DNA from: Kingdonia uniflora
Lineage: Eukaryota > Streptophyta > Magnoliopsida > Ranunculales > Circaeasteraceae
Length of the DNA: 64,000 bases
Direction of reading: 5' to 3'
Assembly (NCBI GenBank): GCA_014058105.1
Contig: JACGCM010000669.1
Location: 3,720,001-3,784,000 of the forward strand
A program made the translations under genes and the position numbers. The notes beneath the pieces are model-generated. The model was not told the origin of the DNA and searched no databases. It saw only the letters and a program-made list of their open reading frames with translations. Shown here in pieces: positions 24,379 to 35,630 of the stretch (positions are counted from its first letter, which is position 1; each line of letters begins with the position of its first letter).

Positions 24379-26566
24379 ATACATTTGCTAGAGGGAGACC
24401 CACACCCCAGTACTCTGCCTGGTTTTAGAGGAACAAGAGATCCAGAGCGTCCCGTAACTCGCTCGAGGTCCGGAAGGAAAAAAAAAGAGTGAAATTTAAA
24501 GATGTCCAACCCCAAGATATACCAAATCCAACTGAAAATAACTTCCCGCGGAGGTGTATTACCCAACTCCCAGACAGAGTAAGTCACATCTATTACACAG
24601 GAAAGGAACTCACGGTAAGTTTTAGTGTCATTATGAATTTGCCTTTTCCATAAATCATGTGTTTGACAAAATGCCTCAATGGACAGAATCGAGATTCGAT
24701 GCGTGTGCACAGCACATTCACTACAGTGTTCAAAGTGTGGTAGGATATTGCCACAATTCCAGCTGTAAGGGACGCCGTGGTGAATATTTTCAGGCAGTTT
24801 ATGGAAATATGCTTGGGCAATTCAGATAATCAGCTACTTCAGGAACTTACAGAGCCTTGGTGGCCGACCACCACACACGTTTATGTTCCCTTGTGCGGAG
24901 ATAGGGGCCACTCCTCTCGATTTCACTATACTGACATTATTGTCCATCGGCCGATATCTGACATAGGTGTCATATGACGACACATGGTTTATTTTATCCA
25001 ATGCGAGGCAATTCCTCCCCAACATTGATTCCAACCATCTAAAGAGTGGGAACGTCAGTATTGCACATTTGAGGACGTACTTGACCGTCGCAGCTGATCG
25101 GGAGGATAATATTACTATTGCTCGTGCTTTTATCCTCTTCATGATGGGACATTTGAGGTTCCAAACGGCCAACGACACAGTCCCGCTTGGATATCTCGCG
25201 GCCATGAACGATATGGACTCGGCTACCCAATATGACTGGGGTTCTGCTATTCTTGCATCCATGTACCATAGTTTGGATACCGCAGCACGACCGGGGGTGA
25301 CATCACTGGATTTGTGCAACTTCTTCCGGTACACTAACACTTGTTCCTTTTACAAATCAAATATCTTCAAATAAACGTCTTAAATATAAATTATCATTTT
25401 TTTATGTTATTTCAAAATGTAGTATTGGTTCTACGAGTATTGTGGGGTTGGTCACCCTATAGTCAAGGAAGAGGTAAAGTACCCGGCCTATCCGTGCCTC
25501 AGAGCATGAGAGGGGGGGGGGGAATAGGAGGAAAACAAATGACCAGGCGGCCAATCTATTTATTATAGGCAGATACCATATTGATCACCACACTGTTGAG
25601 ACGATCACATGGGAAGCTTGGTTTGATTCTGATTGTGTCTGAGACAGATAACGTACTGAATACAAAACTCTTATCCCGTAAAAGGATGTCACTTCAAGTT
25701 CCAAACGGAAACTGCGAATATTACTTGGGGGATAGATGTTTGAGGTAGGTGACTGGCGAGGTGCTTATTCCTTTTGATCCTCTGCTTAGCATGTCGCCAC
25801 ATATTAGTCCAGCGGCTTTACATGAGATGAGACAGGCCGAGTTCGTTGACTATGAGCAATTTATGGTAGGGGAGAAGCAAGAGACTTACACCTCATACTG
25901 GGTTGAACAAACTTCCGAGGTAGGCCACATGTTGAAAGATTCCCAGAGGATGGGGAATCTAGATCTGTTCAGACTGACTGCACTCAGAACTAGTATTACA
26001 CCCGTGGTAGTTACGTCAGCGTCGGTTCATAGCTTGTCCCAGGACTTCAGTTTGTCAGGCAAGGCGGAGGGGCCAGACCTGGGCTGGCACATGAAGTAGA
26101 CAGGGCGGCGTGAGAGGCTCCTCATCGCCCGCTTGAGGGTCTCTCCACCCATGTCTTCCTCTTACGACGCAGAGGAGTTGTGGCACCTGACCCATGGTAT
26201 ACGGTGACTCGTCCTTGCAGAGTCTGCGCGTGACGCACAGAGGCTCCAAGAGGTGAAGGATGAGCTTGCTATTGCCAGCAAGAAAATTGACGGTATATAT
26301 ATATCATCAGCTATATGCCCATGTAAGTATTTTATTTATGTATTTATTGCGGTGCTTTTTCTTAATGTCATATTTATTTTGCCAAAATATTTATAAAGTT
26401 TATTTATTCCGTTCAGGACCTACAGCTGAGGAGGGGGCATGACGTACGGGTGGTGCAACTACCACCTGGAGGTGGCACGAGGACGAGGCAGCGTGGATCT
26501 GGTCTGCGAACCAGAGGAGGCAGTACTAGCTGCAGGGAGCGGGGTACTGGAGATGATTCTGAGTAG
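24379..26566 (+). pseudogene. PMD gene carried by Harbinger H3
   Basis: Aligned to the H1 copy the start codon is ATA (24379-24381), so initiation is lost. The text then matches (GDPHPSTLPGFRGTRDPERPVT). An apparent intron follows near 24610-24650. PMD landmarks: PTTTHVYVPLCGD (about 24870), ISHLRTYLT-like (about 25060), ARAFILFMMG (about 25120), YDWGSAILASMYHSLD (25231-25278), then the C-side (LKDSQRMGNLDLF, about 25930) and an Arg/Gly-rich tail ending at TAG 26564-26566. A second intron lies near 25330-25415. Frameshifts and stops are common. PMD folds are known from MULE and gypsy elements and from silencing proteins; finding one inside Harbinger ends is the notable point. Confidence 0.75.
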
Positions 26567-27145
26567 ATATAGGTATTTTTTAGGCTTTTTTAGACGATGT
26601 AGAAGCTCAGTTTTAATTATGTAGATGGTTATAAGTAGACGATATATTTGTAGACGATGTTTTGGATGTTCTTAATGTTCATTAGCCATGATTATCTAAT
26701 GTTGAAATTGACTGAAGTTTTTTTTGAAATTGACTATTTGTTTGTTCAATTAAATTTGCACTGATGTGTTTTACATTTTTACAGACTATTTGGTGAAGTT
26801 TTTATGTTTTTGGTAGAGTTTTTTTAATGTCTATTCAAACAGACTATTTGTCTGTTCAAATAAATTTTAACAATTTTGCACAATTTGTCACTGAGCAATT
26901 TTATTCGAATAAAACCTAATTCTATTAAAACAAAATTATCACTGAGGTCGAATACAAACATAGATTTTTTTTAACACCGCGCGGTGAAATGAACACCGCG
27001 CAGTGCTCATTTCACCGTCAAATCTAGGGAAAAGACCCACTGCTTCTTCCCCTTTTACATTTCTCTCATTTTTATACTTCTCTCTTCCATTAGAAACTAG
27101 TTTACCATCTGGTATTACACCCTTCTCTCAACTCCACAACCTCAA
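26567..27145. other. Harbinger H3 spacer with GC palindrome
   Basis: AT-rich except for 26975-27012, where 'acaccgcgcggtgaaatg' is followed by 'aacaccgcgcagtg', a near-palindromic motif also present next to both family termini. It lies 130-170 bp upstream of the transposase start. Confidence 0.5.
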
Positions 27146-28483
27146 ATGTCTTCTTCATCATCCGATTCATCCATACCCGATCCTCTAGGTTTATCGTCGT
27201 CGTCCTCCGATGACGATCTTATCTTAAATTGTGCGGTGGCAATTTGCATTCTGCGCCAAGCTGCAGTGAAAATAGTAGTTGAGGATGCAACTTCGAGTTA
27301 CAGCGGGAGTGTCATGGGTCGTAAAGATAAGATAAAGAAGCGAGATCACCCATTGGGGCATTACAGTATTATACAAGACTACTTCAAGCCGAATTGTACA
27401 TATGAGTCATGGGAATTTTGGCGATGCTTTCGTATGAGTAGAGACATGTTTATGCATCTATTCGATGCAGTCGTTGCACATGATCATTATTTTTTCCAGA
27501 AACCCAACAACGTTGGTACTATGGGGTTATCACCGTACCAAAAGGTAGTCGCAGTACTACGTTTCCTAAGCTACGGTGCTGCGGCAGATCTTTTTAACGA
27601 ATATATCCAAATAGGAGAAAACACAACCTTGTTATGTGTGAAAAGGTTTTGTGTTGCGATTATAAATATTTTTGGCGAGGAATATTTTCGAGCACCAAGC
27701 GCGACCGACGTCGAAAAGTTAAAAGCGATCGGAGAGTCCCGGGGATTTCATGGCATGTTAGGAAGCCTTGATTGCATGCATTGGATATGGAAACATTGTC
27801 CCAAAGCTTGGCACCGTCAATTTACTGGTCATTACCACAAGGCGACACTGATTCTAGAAGCGGTAGCTTCACACGACTTTTAAATTTTACATGCTTTTTT
27901 GGGGATACCAGGGTCTAACAATGATATCAATGTCCTGCAACAATCATATCTTTTCACTGACCTCGCCGATAGTATCGCCCCGCCTTGCAATTATACAATT
28001 GCCGGAAAAGCTTATGATATGGGGTATTACCTAGCAGATGGTATATACCCCAAATGGGGAATACTTGTCCAAACCATATCCAATCCGGTTACAGTGAAAC
28101 AAAAATTATTTGCTCAACAACAAGAAAGTTGTCGAAAAGATGTAGAATAGGCGTTTGAGGTTTTACAATCTCGGTTCAATGTTGTAAAAAATCAGGTTAA
28201 ATTGTAGGACCCCCAAGTTTTGAGCAATGTCATGAAGGCGTGCGTGATAATGCACAATATGATCGTCGAGGAGGAACGAGGTGCATTCTCATCATACTTA
28301 GACTACAATCCGACCGAACCCTCAACTATCGAAGGCGAACGGTTCGATATTGTATGCGAACGTGGAACAATAGAATCTTTTATATCGAAAATGAACCGGA
28401 TTCGAAGTCGAGAACTTCACTTTGATCTAAAGGATGATCTAATCAAGCATTTGTGGGCCGTGAAGGGAAATCTTCAAAATTAG
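27146..28483 (+). pseudogene. PIF/Harbinger transposase (DDE_Tnp_4 type)
   Basis: A single frame of 446 codons from ATG 27146 to TAG 28483, broken only by stops at 27881-27883, 28148-28150 and 28205-28207. The N-terminus is Ser/Asp rich; a helix-turn-helix-like region follows (GLSPYQKVVAVLRFLSYGAAAD). The catalytic triad is readable: D209 (LDCMHW), D260 (NNDINVL) and E334 (RKDVE). This enzyme cuts and inserts the element at TTA/TAA. Keeping frame across 1.3 kb with only point stops implies fairly recent loss. ORF1, its usual partner, converges from the other strand 270 bp away. Confidence 0.9.
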
Positions 28484-28751
28484 TACTCCATTTCTTGTAT
28501 TATTTGCGTGTTCTTGATGTAATTTAATGCTTCTCTTAGTCGTACAAGTTTATTAAACATGTTTTTTTAACGCAATATTGATATTGTATTTGTTTTAACG
28601 CAATATTATCATAAATAAACATTTCAAAAACAAACTGTAGAATTTTGAGCAATACATTATTCAAACGCTTACATTTTTGGTTATTAAACTACATTCTGAG
28701 ATAAAAAAAACTTCTATATACAGCAAAGTTAAATTATATTTCATCACCACT

Positions 28752-30205
28752 TCAAGTATCTGGTTCGCCCCTCTTGGCCAGACGTTTCATGATCTCAGCT
28801 TGCCTTTGCAGATAGTATTGCAATTGACGTCCAGAAAGAGTACTCAAGTTTTTCTCCATGATTTTATGATCTTCCTTTGCTTGCTCCAAATCCATTTTAG
28901 CTTGCCAGTGTTGCATTACTTCTGCTCTTCTTTTTTCCTTTTCTTCTTTCGCTTGTATTTTCTCCAACCGTAGTTCATCTAGTATTATTTGGATATCGCT
29001 ACCAGATGCAGTCACACCCACCATTGCCTTTTGTGATGCAATGTTCTTTCTATAGAGTTTTTGGCCGATGAGCCTGCTTCTACCCTCATACAGCGAACCA
29101 TCAAAGTCAGAATTTAGGCCCACAGATTGAGGTGTAGGTGGGCCGTCGGGGTCCTCCGATAGATTGTTTGATTCGACCGAGTTCCCCGGAGAAGAATTGT
29201 CCGATGTTCTCCTGACTATATTTCTTGGTATATTTACCGCATGGTTCAACCCATCATCCCTTATGTTGGCCCATCGCGGTTCTCGCGCCAAAATCTTATA
29301 CGCTTCACAGTATTTTAAGTCATTGCCGCCATTCAAGCCTTCATAGATTTTGTGCGCATCGTTTTCCTACAATTTGCAAAATTACCCAATACAAATAAAT
29401 AACGTGTATATCCGCGATAAATAATTGACATTGAGTTAAAGGAAACTATAACGTACCCGATCTTCTTCTGCTTTTCCGCTGTTATTCCTAAATTGTTTTT
29501 GAGCAACTATCCTCTTGTACGCCACACATTATGCATTAAGGGTAAACCACTGAGATTTGGTCGACCCACATGATCGTCGTATGGGGCACTCGGGGTCTCT
29601 GTTAAAGGCAATGTTGACATTTTGATATAAAGTAAAACCCTATGTGCGGCCATTTATTTGGACAGAAGTTGTTACCCACTCCCTTGCGAGACACGTAAAG
29701 TCTGCGTCCGTCCAATGCATTCCAGCATCATCCGTCTCGTCCAAAAACTCATAATCTTCTGGCACTTGCACACTTGGTCTTTGTTTTGCGAGTGTTATTT
29801 TCTTTCTTCCTTTTCCTTTTTCTTTTTGGGGAACGGCCGCTTCAACAGGTATTGACGCATTTGCGTCACTTTGACTATGCTGAGTATATTCACCATGGAA
29901 TAGATAGTTTTGAAAGTAATTTGGAGGTTAAAAACCTTGAGGTTGAGTGAACGGATAGGGCTGATAGTACGGGCTAAACGCCTGAGGTTGCGGTTGAGAG
30001 TGTAAATGGACTTTGATATTGTCTATAACTGGGATCCCCTTGCGACATGGTAAACGGAGGTGGGGCCTGTGATTGAAATTGAGGTTGAAATTGCGATGGG
30101 TTTTGGTAGATGTATTGGGTGTTGAGCGAATGGTGTTGAAGGTGGGTTATGGGAGGATGGGGTCGACGATGTAGAGTTATTACTAATGGTGCCGGAGTTC
30201 GCCAA
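28752..30205 (-). pseudogene. Harbinger H3 ORF1, Myb/NAM-associated-like DNA-binding protein
   Basis: The first Met is near 30205 (MANSGTISNNSTSS); the stop is at 28752-28754. The N-terminal part is Ser/Pro/Gln rich, then a WT-containing Myb-like region with frame changes (about 29800-29560), an intron (about 29480-29370), and a long clean exon (29336-28752) with YCEAYKILAREPRWANIRDDG, GSLYEGRSRLIGQK and SGSDIQIILDELRLEKIQ, followed by a coiled coil. It is the same protein as in H1 at 15990-17431. PIF ORF1 proteins assist the transposase at the termini. Confidence 0.8.
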
Positions 30206-30438
30206 TTGGAGAGAGCGTAGAGGTTCTCCTCAGCTCCGCAATTGGGTTTGGGGAAGAAGAAGTTGTTAGGGGGTGTTAATCAAAATAATTGAGTTTGGAG
30301 GTGTTTAGATCACCGCGCAGTGATCTAAACACTGCCAAACTCAAAAAAAAATTAGTATGAGTTCCTCCCACTCGGTTGAGTTCTTGTAACGCCAGGTCAT
30401 CGAACTCACACCCAAACAGTCGCTGCTGGGAGACGTTT

Positions 30439-31125
30439 GAGTGTGGGTTTGCAAACCCAACTCAACCCACATCCTATTGCGTTTGCTATTACTATTTGAA
30501 AAGGCAACCTAAAAATGAAAGGTTGAGACCCGGATTTCGAATTAACACCCAAACCCTAATTTTGTTCTAGTTGAAAAGTAAACACCCAAATCTAGTAAAA
30601 AAAACAGTACCATAACTATAACAGCTGCTTTGTATCTACTTTGGTGAACGAGACACTAAAATGGTCCGTCCTCTCAAGTAATGAAGTAATTAGTGACATC
30701 ATCCTCTCGTACCACGTTCTCCACCACAGTACAGCAGTCACCTAACAGCCGTTCATCATCTCATGATAACAATCCAACGGTCCAAATCATAAAAGCTGAT
30801 CAAATCAACCTGGCTGTAATAATCATGAAAGACTGGTAATAATATCTGGTACGCGTGGTGAGGTAATCTTGAAGGGGGTGATTTGGTCATTTTAAATCTT
30901 AAAAAGCTAAAAAAAGCCCCTAGTTGTTATTAACGGTCGACAGAACCCTAAAATGAGAAACCCTAGAAGGGTTTTGGGGGTCTGTGTAAAGATGATGCCG
31001 TCATTTCATGTGATGGGTTTCTGACACGTGTCAGATGACATAAGGATGGCTCTTCAAGTGCCAGTGCCGCCAAATGAGAGATCTGTAGTAATAAATATTA
31101 ATCATTATTTAGATTTCTTACCTCT
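30439..31125. other. upstream region of the CLV3-like gene
   Basis: About 690 bp between the Harbinger end and the TATA box. It contains several TAAT cores (for example taataatcatg near 30817-30827 and ttaatcatt near 31088), the kind of core bound by WUSCHEL-type homeodomains. No other gene is seen. Confidence 0.4.
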
Positions 31126-31133
31126 CTATATAA
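31126..31133 (+). promoter_or_regulatory. TATA box of the CLV3-like gene
   Basis: ctatataaa about 60 bp before the ATG, followed by a TC-rich leader (31144-31159). Confidence 0.7.
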
Positions 31134-31190
31134 ATTCAAACCTATCTCTCTCTCTCTCACGAAACACAAAACGCAAAACACATTTGTGTG

Positions 31191-31584
31191 ATGGGGGTTT
31201 ACATTGTTCTAGTGTTGGCTCTTCTTTTGGTAATGCAAGATGTCTCAGGTACACCAATAAAACCTTTTTTCTTCTTCTTGTTTTTATTTATAAGCACCAC
31301 CAAAATTAAACACATGGGGGTCGTTTCAACACAGGTTGTGGTCATGGGTATGCAGAGGCTACAAGTAGTACTGGTAGGGCAAAAGAGAAGAACAATAGAA
31401 AGGTAAACTTTTTTCTCATCTTGATGTTGTTGTTGTGTTTTAAAAATGATGATGTTTATGTTTTTGGCAGATTTTGGAGAGTTTTGGGGCGTTGGATGAT
31501 GGAGATGAAATGAGAGTGGTTCCATCAGGTCCTGATCCTTTGCATCATAACAGGAGTGGACCAAAGAAGCCCCAAACCCCATAG
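31191..31584 (+). CDS. CLV3: CLAVATA3-type CLE peptide precursor
   Basis: Three exons: 31191-31248, 31335-31402 and 31471-31584, with GT..AG introns of 86 and 68 bp; phases join cleanly to a 79-residue precursor. Residues 1-19 form a signal peptide (hydrophobic run YIVLVLALLLVM). Residues 20-56 are the variable region. The CLE motif is R57-H68, RVVPSGPDPLHH, followed by an 11-residue tail. P60 and P63 are the positions hydroxylated in CLV3-type peptides; the latter is the arabinosylated one. The SGPDPLHH core and two introns at these places fit CLV3 (and CLE40); most other CLE genes lack introns. The secreted peptide signals through CLV1-type receptor kinases to limit stem cells in the shoot meristem. 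No damage is seen. A CLE40-like paralogue is the main alternative. Confidence 0.88.
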
Positions 31585-32118
31585 AGGAGAAGGAGATCGT
31601 ATTTTTGTATTTTGCCTCGGAATGACACGTGTTTATATATTTTGGTAACAGTTATCCTGTACTTGTGTTGTGCTTTAACATTGTTGATTCGAGATGTTTT
31701 GATTTGCTGTCAGAGGCACGATTGATGCCAACTTCTTTTATTCTGTGCTCTATTTTTATTCTTCCCTCCTACAAAAATATGCATGATCACAAACACGATG
31801 AGCCTATACCCACAATTCATTCCACTGACTTCACCTCCCCAACTACGCTCATAACAGCTACGCTAGGTATTACTACAACTAAAAGTTGAGAATATTGGGC
31901 GGGGCTTAATTTCTATATCAACTTCTTATCTTGAGAGAAGCTAAACTTTTGGAATGATTAATCGTGTTTTAACCATATTTTTAGAGGAATTATAGCCCAT
32001 AACGATGTACTTTAGTTGTGTATTAAATTTGAGTAGGTTCATATTGTTAACCTTGCACATGATGGATTCTTGCTAAAACCATAATCTAGTAGGGAAATAT
32101 TGGCATTATCAAACATAC
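31585..32118. other. 3' flank of the CLV3-like gene
   Basis: AT-rich sequence with no clear gene. The open frame at 31629-31889 has no recognisable content. In Arabidopsis, CLV3 expression needs sequence downstream of the gene; here only about 530 bp separate the stop from a solo LTR. Confidence 0.4.
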
Positions 32119-32698
32119 TGTAGGGAATTTTTCTTCCTAAACTAGAATGTATGATTGTGTAATAGCCTATTTTTGTATTGGACGAAGATAGTGCCTTATA
32201 TACCCTTGAAATATAGGAGATTAGCTAAGAACCGAAAATAACTTGCACGATATTTAGCGTGGAAAACCCTTGAATGGGTTAAAAACTACGACCTCTCCTG
32301 AGGATTTTAGAAAGATAGAGATCTTTGTTTATGATTGTTAGTTATTACATAGAGAGATGTAGAAAAGGTCTCAGAGAAGCTCCATTTAAACTGTAGTTCT
32401 CTGAGTCTATTTATAGGTCTTATAACATGACCGTTATTGCTTTAATGAGAAACGTTACAATATCAAGTTTTGATGAGTCTTCATAATGGTCGAGTAACAG
32501 CTCGAATAACTCTTCTTCCTTGTAACCGCTCCATGATATGTCATAAAATGCGTCACGTGTACCTTGACGAGGTTGCGTAAAATGTGTGATGGTCGTATAT
32601 TGAGGCCTGAGCTTGAGATTTAGAACTGGCCCTTACATCCAATCGAGCTGAAGGTCGATATTTGGGTTTAAGTCGAGTATTAGAAATAAGCCCTTACA
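32119..32698 (-). mobile_element. solo LTR
   Basis: On the minus strand it begins TGTAAGGGC (32698) and ends TTCCCTACA (32119), TG...CA with inverted terminal bases. It has a TATA box on that strand (CTATAAATAGA, about 32405-32416). No partner or coding region is next to it. I could not see a convincing target duplication (catac versus gattg). Confidence 0.55.
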
Positions 32699-33448
32699 GA
32701 TTGCATATTGAATTCTTCTAATAGCCCTATGCTATCACTTAGTGGGCGAGGGCTGCCATGTACATGTTCCTTGCGATTTTGATTACTACCTTTGTTTGCC
32801 ACCCACTTTTCACTGCTAAAATGAAGCAAAAGGAAACACATATTGGCCTTATGATATCGATAGGCATCCCACACTAGGGGAATGAGTATGATGGGCTCAT
32901 ACTTAGTCGACATAGAAGGCAAGAATATGAGGGTGTTTAGCTAGCCATTTGGTACCTTGTGGTAATGTTAAGGTTACCAAACTCAACCGATATCATCGCT
33001 GGGCAAACCTGATATCCAATATACAAGCAAATCCATGCATCAATGTGTGGACAAATGAATATATTGGGTTGGTTAGAAGTGAAAAGGCAAGAACATGAAG
33101 GGGGGGGGAAGGATTGTTAGGAAGTTTTAAGCAAAACTTGCGGATAGGACCAATCAAAGAAATAAACTTGCTGAAAATCATATGAACATGCATACGAGGC
33201 TACGACCGTTATCACACCAAAACGTTAATTCTGGACAATAACAATTGTAGATGTAATGCACCAGGATAACATGCTCCGAATCCATTTCTGATAGAATCTT
33301 TGTAAATCCACCATTTCCATGATTTTAGTTCTACGGAAACCATGAGAAAAATCAGTACTTATGAATCCAGGTTTCCTGTGACTGATTAGAGAGGCAGTGA
33401 ACTCGCGGAGAGAAATACCGATCTTCTTGCTAAGGATAGAGAAGAGTT
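32699..33448. other. unassigned interval
   Basis: No domain, RNA gene or repeat boundary recognised; short minus-strand frames (32680-32922, 32993-33193) have no support. Confidence 0.35.
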
Positions 33449-33453
33449 TATTA

Positions 33454-33784
33454 TGTTGGATTTTCCATCTATACCGGCACTACTCTTTTGGTTCACGAGC
33501 ACACATGTTAATAGGTCGTATAAGTGTAATTGGCTGTGCCCAATTGTTACATCAAGTTAAGGTAGGTGGGACCTAGTGTTACTCTTTATTAGGGTTGATG
33601 GTATAATAAGAAGACCACTCTAACCCTATCAGGTTAAATAGAGAGGAAGTCTATCTTGAAGGCTACAACACATAAACCATCTCATTGAGGTCTACAGCTA
33701 ATCCAAAGGAAGACTCCACTCAAGAACAGATGAATTTCAGAGGATTCAGTTATTGATCATAGTTAATTGTATAATATTTCAACA
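33454..33784 (+). repeat. copia-C 5' LTR
   Basis: 331 bp, starts TGTTGGATTTTCC and ends TTTCAACA next to the primer site. It matches the 3' LTR closely over its length. Confidence 0.9.
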
Positions 33785-33800
33785 ATTGGTGTCAGAGCTA
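33785..33800 (+). other. copia-C primer binding site
   Basis: attggtgtcagagcta immediately follows the LTR; it differs from the usual TGGTATCAGAGC by one base in the core. Confidence 0.75.
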
Positions 33801-35270
33801 GGATACATATTACTATGGTTAAATAATTACTCTTAGAGATTGTTTCTCGGTAATTCCAAAGGTTTGCTAATAGTAGAGGGGACGTTTCTCTCACGAAGAC
33901 AACGATTCATTATTTGCTTTATTCACCGAATCTCTCTCTCTCTCTCTCTATCTGTCTCTCATGAATTACATCATAACTTTATGGGGTTTTTCTTCTCTCT
34001 CCCATACAAAATCAGATTTGTTCTCTTCAATGAAATTGCCGATTTGATTTTTTCGGTGAACTTGGACTTCATCTCCCAAATTCCCAAATCATATTTGACC
34101 TCCCAATTCCATTTATTTGTTCTCTTCATGGAAATCAGATTTAACTTCATCTCTCTCTCAATCGAGCGAGTTTGTGTTTCCATCCAGGGTTTAATGAAAT
34201 TACAGATTCGGTTCGTATTTGTCGAGTGGGATTATTAGGGTATCTCCCATCTTGAATATTCACATCATCCATGGGATTTCATCGGCATACTCGCCAAACT
34301 TCTCTTTGTTCTCTCTCTCTCTCCCCAATTGAACCACTAATCAGACCTAAATCATCCTTTTCCATCTTGCGTAGAAGAGGATTTTTTATAGATTGCGAAA
34401 CATTACACCGAATTCAAACCCAAGTTGTTTTCGTAAAATTTAGAGCTCATCATTGGTATGGGTTTTGACCGGCTCCGGTTCAGATTCTCTTCTCTTGGTG
34501 GTGAATGATTTGTGTGCCCATATTGCTGCAGTGTTGTTGATTAATACAAGAGATTTGGGTTTAGCCAATCTAGTTGGAGAAGAGTTATGTGGTGGAGGAG
34601 TTCTTCTCGAATAACAGCAAGAAGTTTAGGGGTTTCATTTTGTTGTTGGGTTTATGTAATGAATTGAGTATTGGGGTTTTTGTGGTGGTTTTGAGCTTGC
34701 TTATTGCAGATTATTGGGGGTGTTTTGTGCTTATTCATTTTTGGACTGTGGTGTTGTCGTTGGATTTATAGGTATCAGATTCATGTTTTTGTGGTTTGCT
34801 TGTTGTGCGTTAATTTTGTTATCATCCTTGTTGTTCTTGTGTGGGGGTGATTGGTGGGGTGATTCGACAACTTCTTTGCTCGAATCTTTATATGGGAACA
34901 TTTTTCTTATTGTTTTAGGCAATCACTAAGTCACTCGTTTTCACTTCACACCAGAGCAGCTGGCGAAGAACAACAACAACATTGTCTTTCTTTGCAAAAA
35001 ATTTGTCTAACCTGCTAAGCTTGAAGATGTCCAGTTATTACCAGTTGCATAACTGGTTCACATACTCTATGTTCCTTTTTGGTCTTATATCGTAAAATGT
35101 GCAATTTTTGTATTGAGTTTGGCTCTTACTTACTGTTATAAAAAAAAAGATAAAACTTTATACATGTTTTGCTTCTGATCAAATTGAATCTCTGGAATTA
35201 TTATTGTTATATGTTAACTAGCTGGACATTAACATGAGTAAAAGTTACCAATAGAAACTCTTGCATAAGA
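33801..35270. other. copia-C interior of unknown origin
   Basis: Rich in TC runs with several short plus-strand frames. It repeats words such as 'gaaatcagattt' and 'tttgttctcttc' (33990-34140). No copia similarity or conserved domain; possibly a captured or inserted fragment. Confidence 0.3.
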
Positions 35271-35630
35271 ATATCCAATGTATGGTAACCCTGTTAAGGG
35301 ATTACAATAAATTATTCACATTTATTATTAATTGGATAATTATATTCGGTATTAGTTATATATATCATTCATGATATCGGGATTTAATGCCCAAGGATCT
35401 CTAATGAGGTTTAAATGAGATCAAGTAGTCATTAGGAAGTCGGGATATAAAATGGGCAAATACACCCCAAAAAGTTTTGTCCATGGAGTTAAACGTTTCT
35501 TCTAATTTTGAGACTTTCTTAAAAAGTTTAATTAAGACTACTTTGCACTAATTAAACTTGAAATAATTAGGCCACCCAAAAGAGGCTAAGAAACTTCTAA
35601 TTAATTAGTGTGTCAAGATAGGCTACACGG

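Larger units (their letters stand above)
24057..30438 (+). mobile_element. PIF/Harbinger element 2 (H3) with transposase, ORF1 and PMD gene
   Basis: The left end GAGCATCTCTAGCAACG directly follows the TTA shared with H1. The right end is near 30438 (gctgctgggagacg; its inverse resembles the left end, including 'ttgggtgtgagttc' inside both). Gene order is PMD (plus), transposase (plus), ORF1 (minus). About 6.4 kb. The right target site has decayed. All three genes carry breaks, so it is no longer autonomous. Confidence 0.75.

Noticed and set aside
31199..31582. Minus-strand 127-codon frame over the CLV3-like gene.
   Set aside because: It is antisense to the three CLE exons and has no recognisable content.
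32114..32703. Target duplication for the solo LTR.
   Set aside because: The flanking pentamers catac and gattg do not match.
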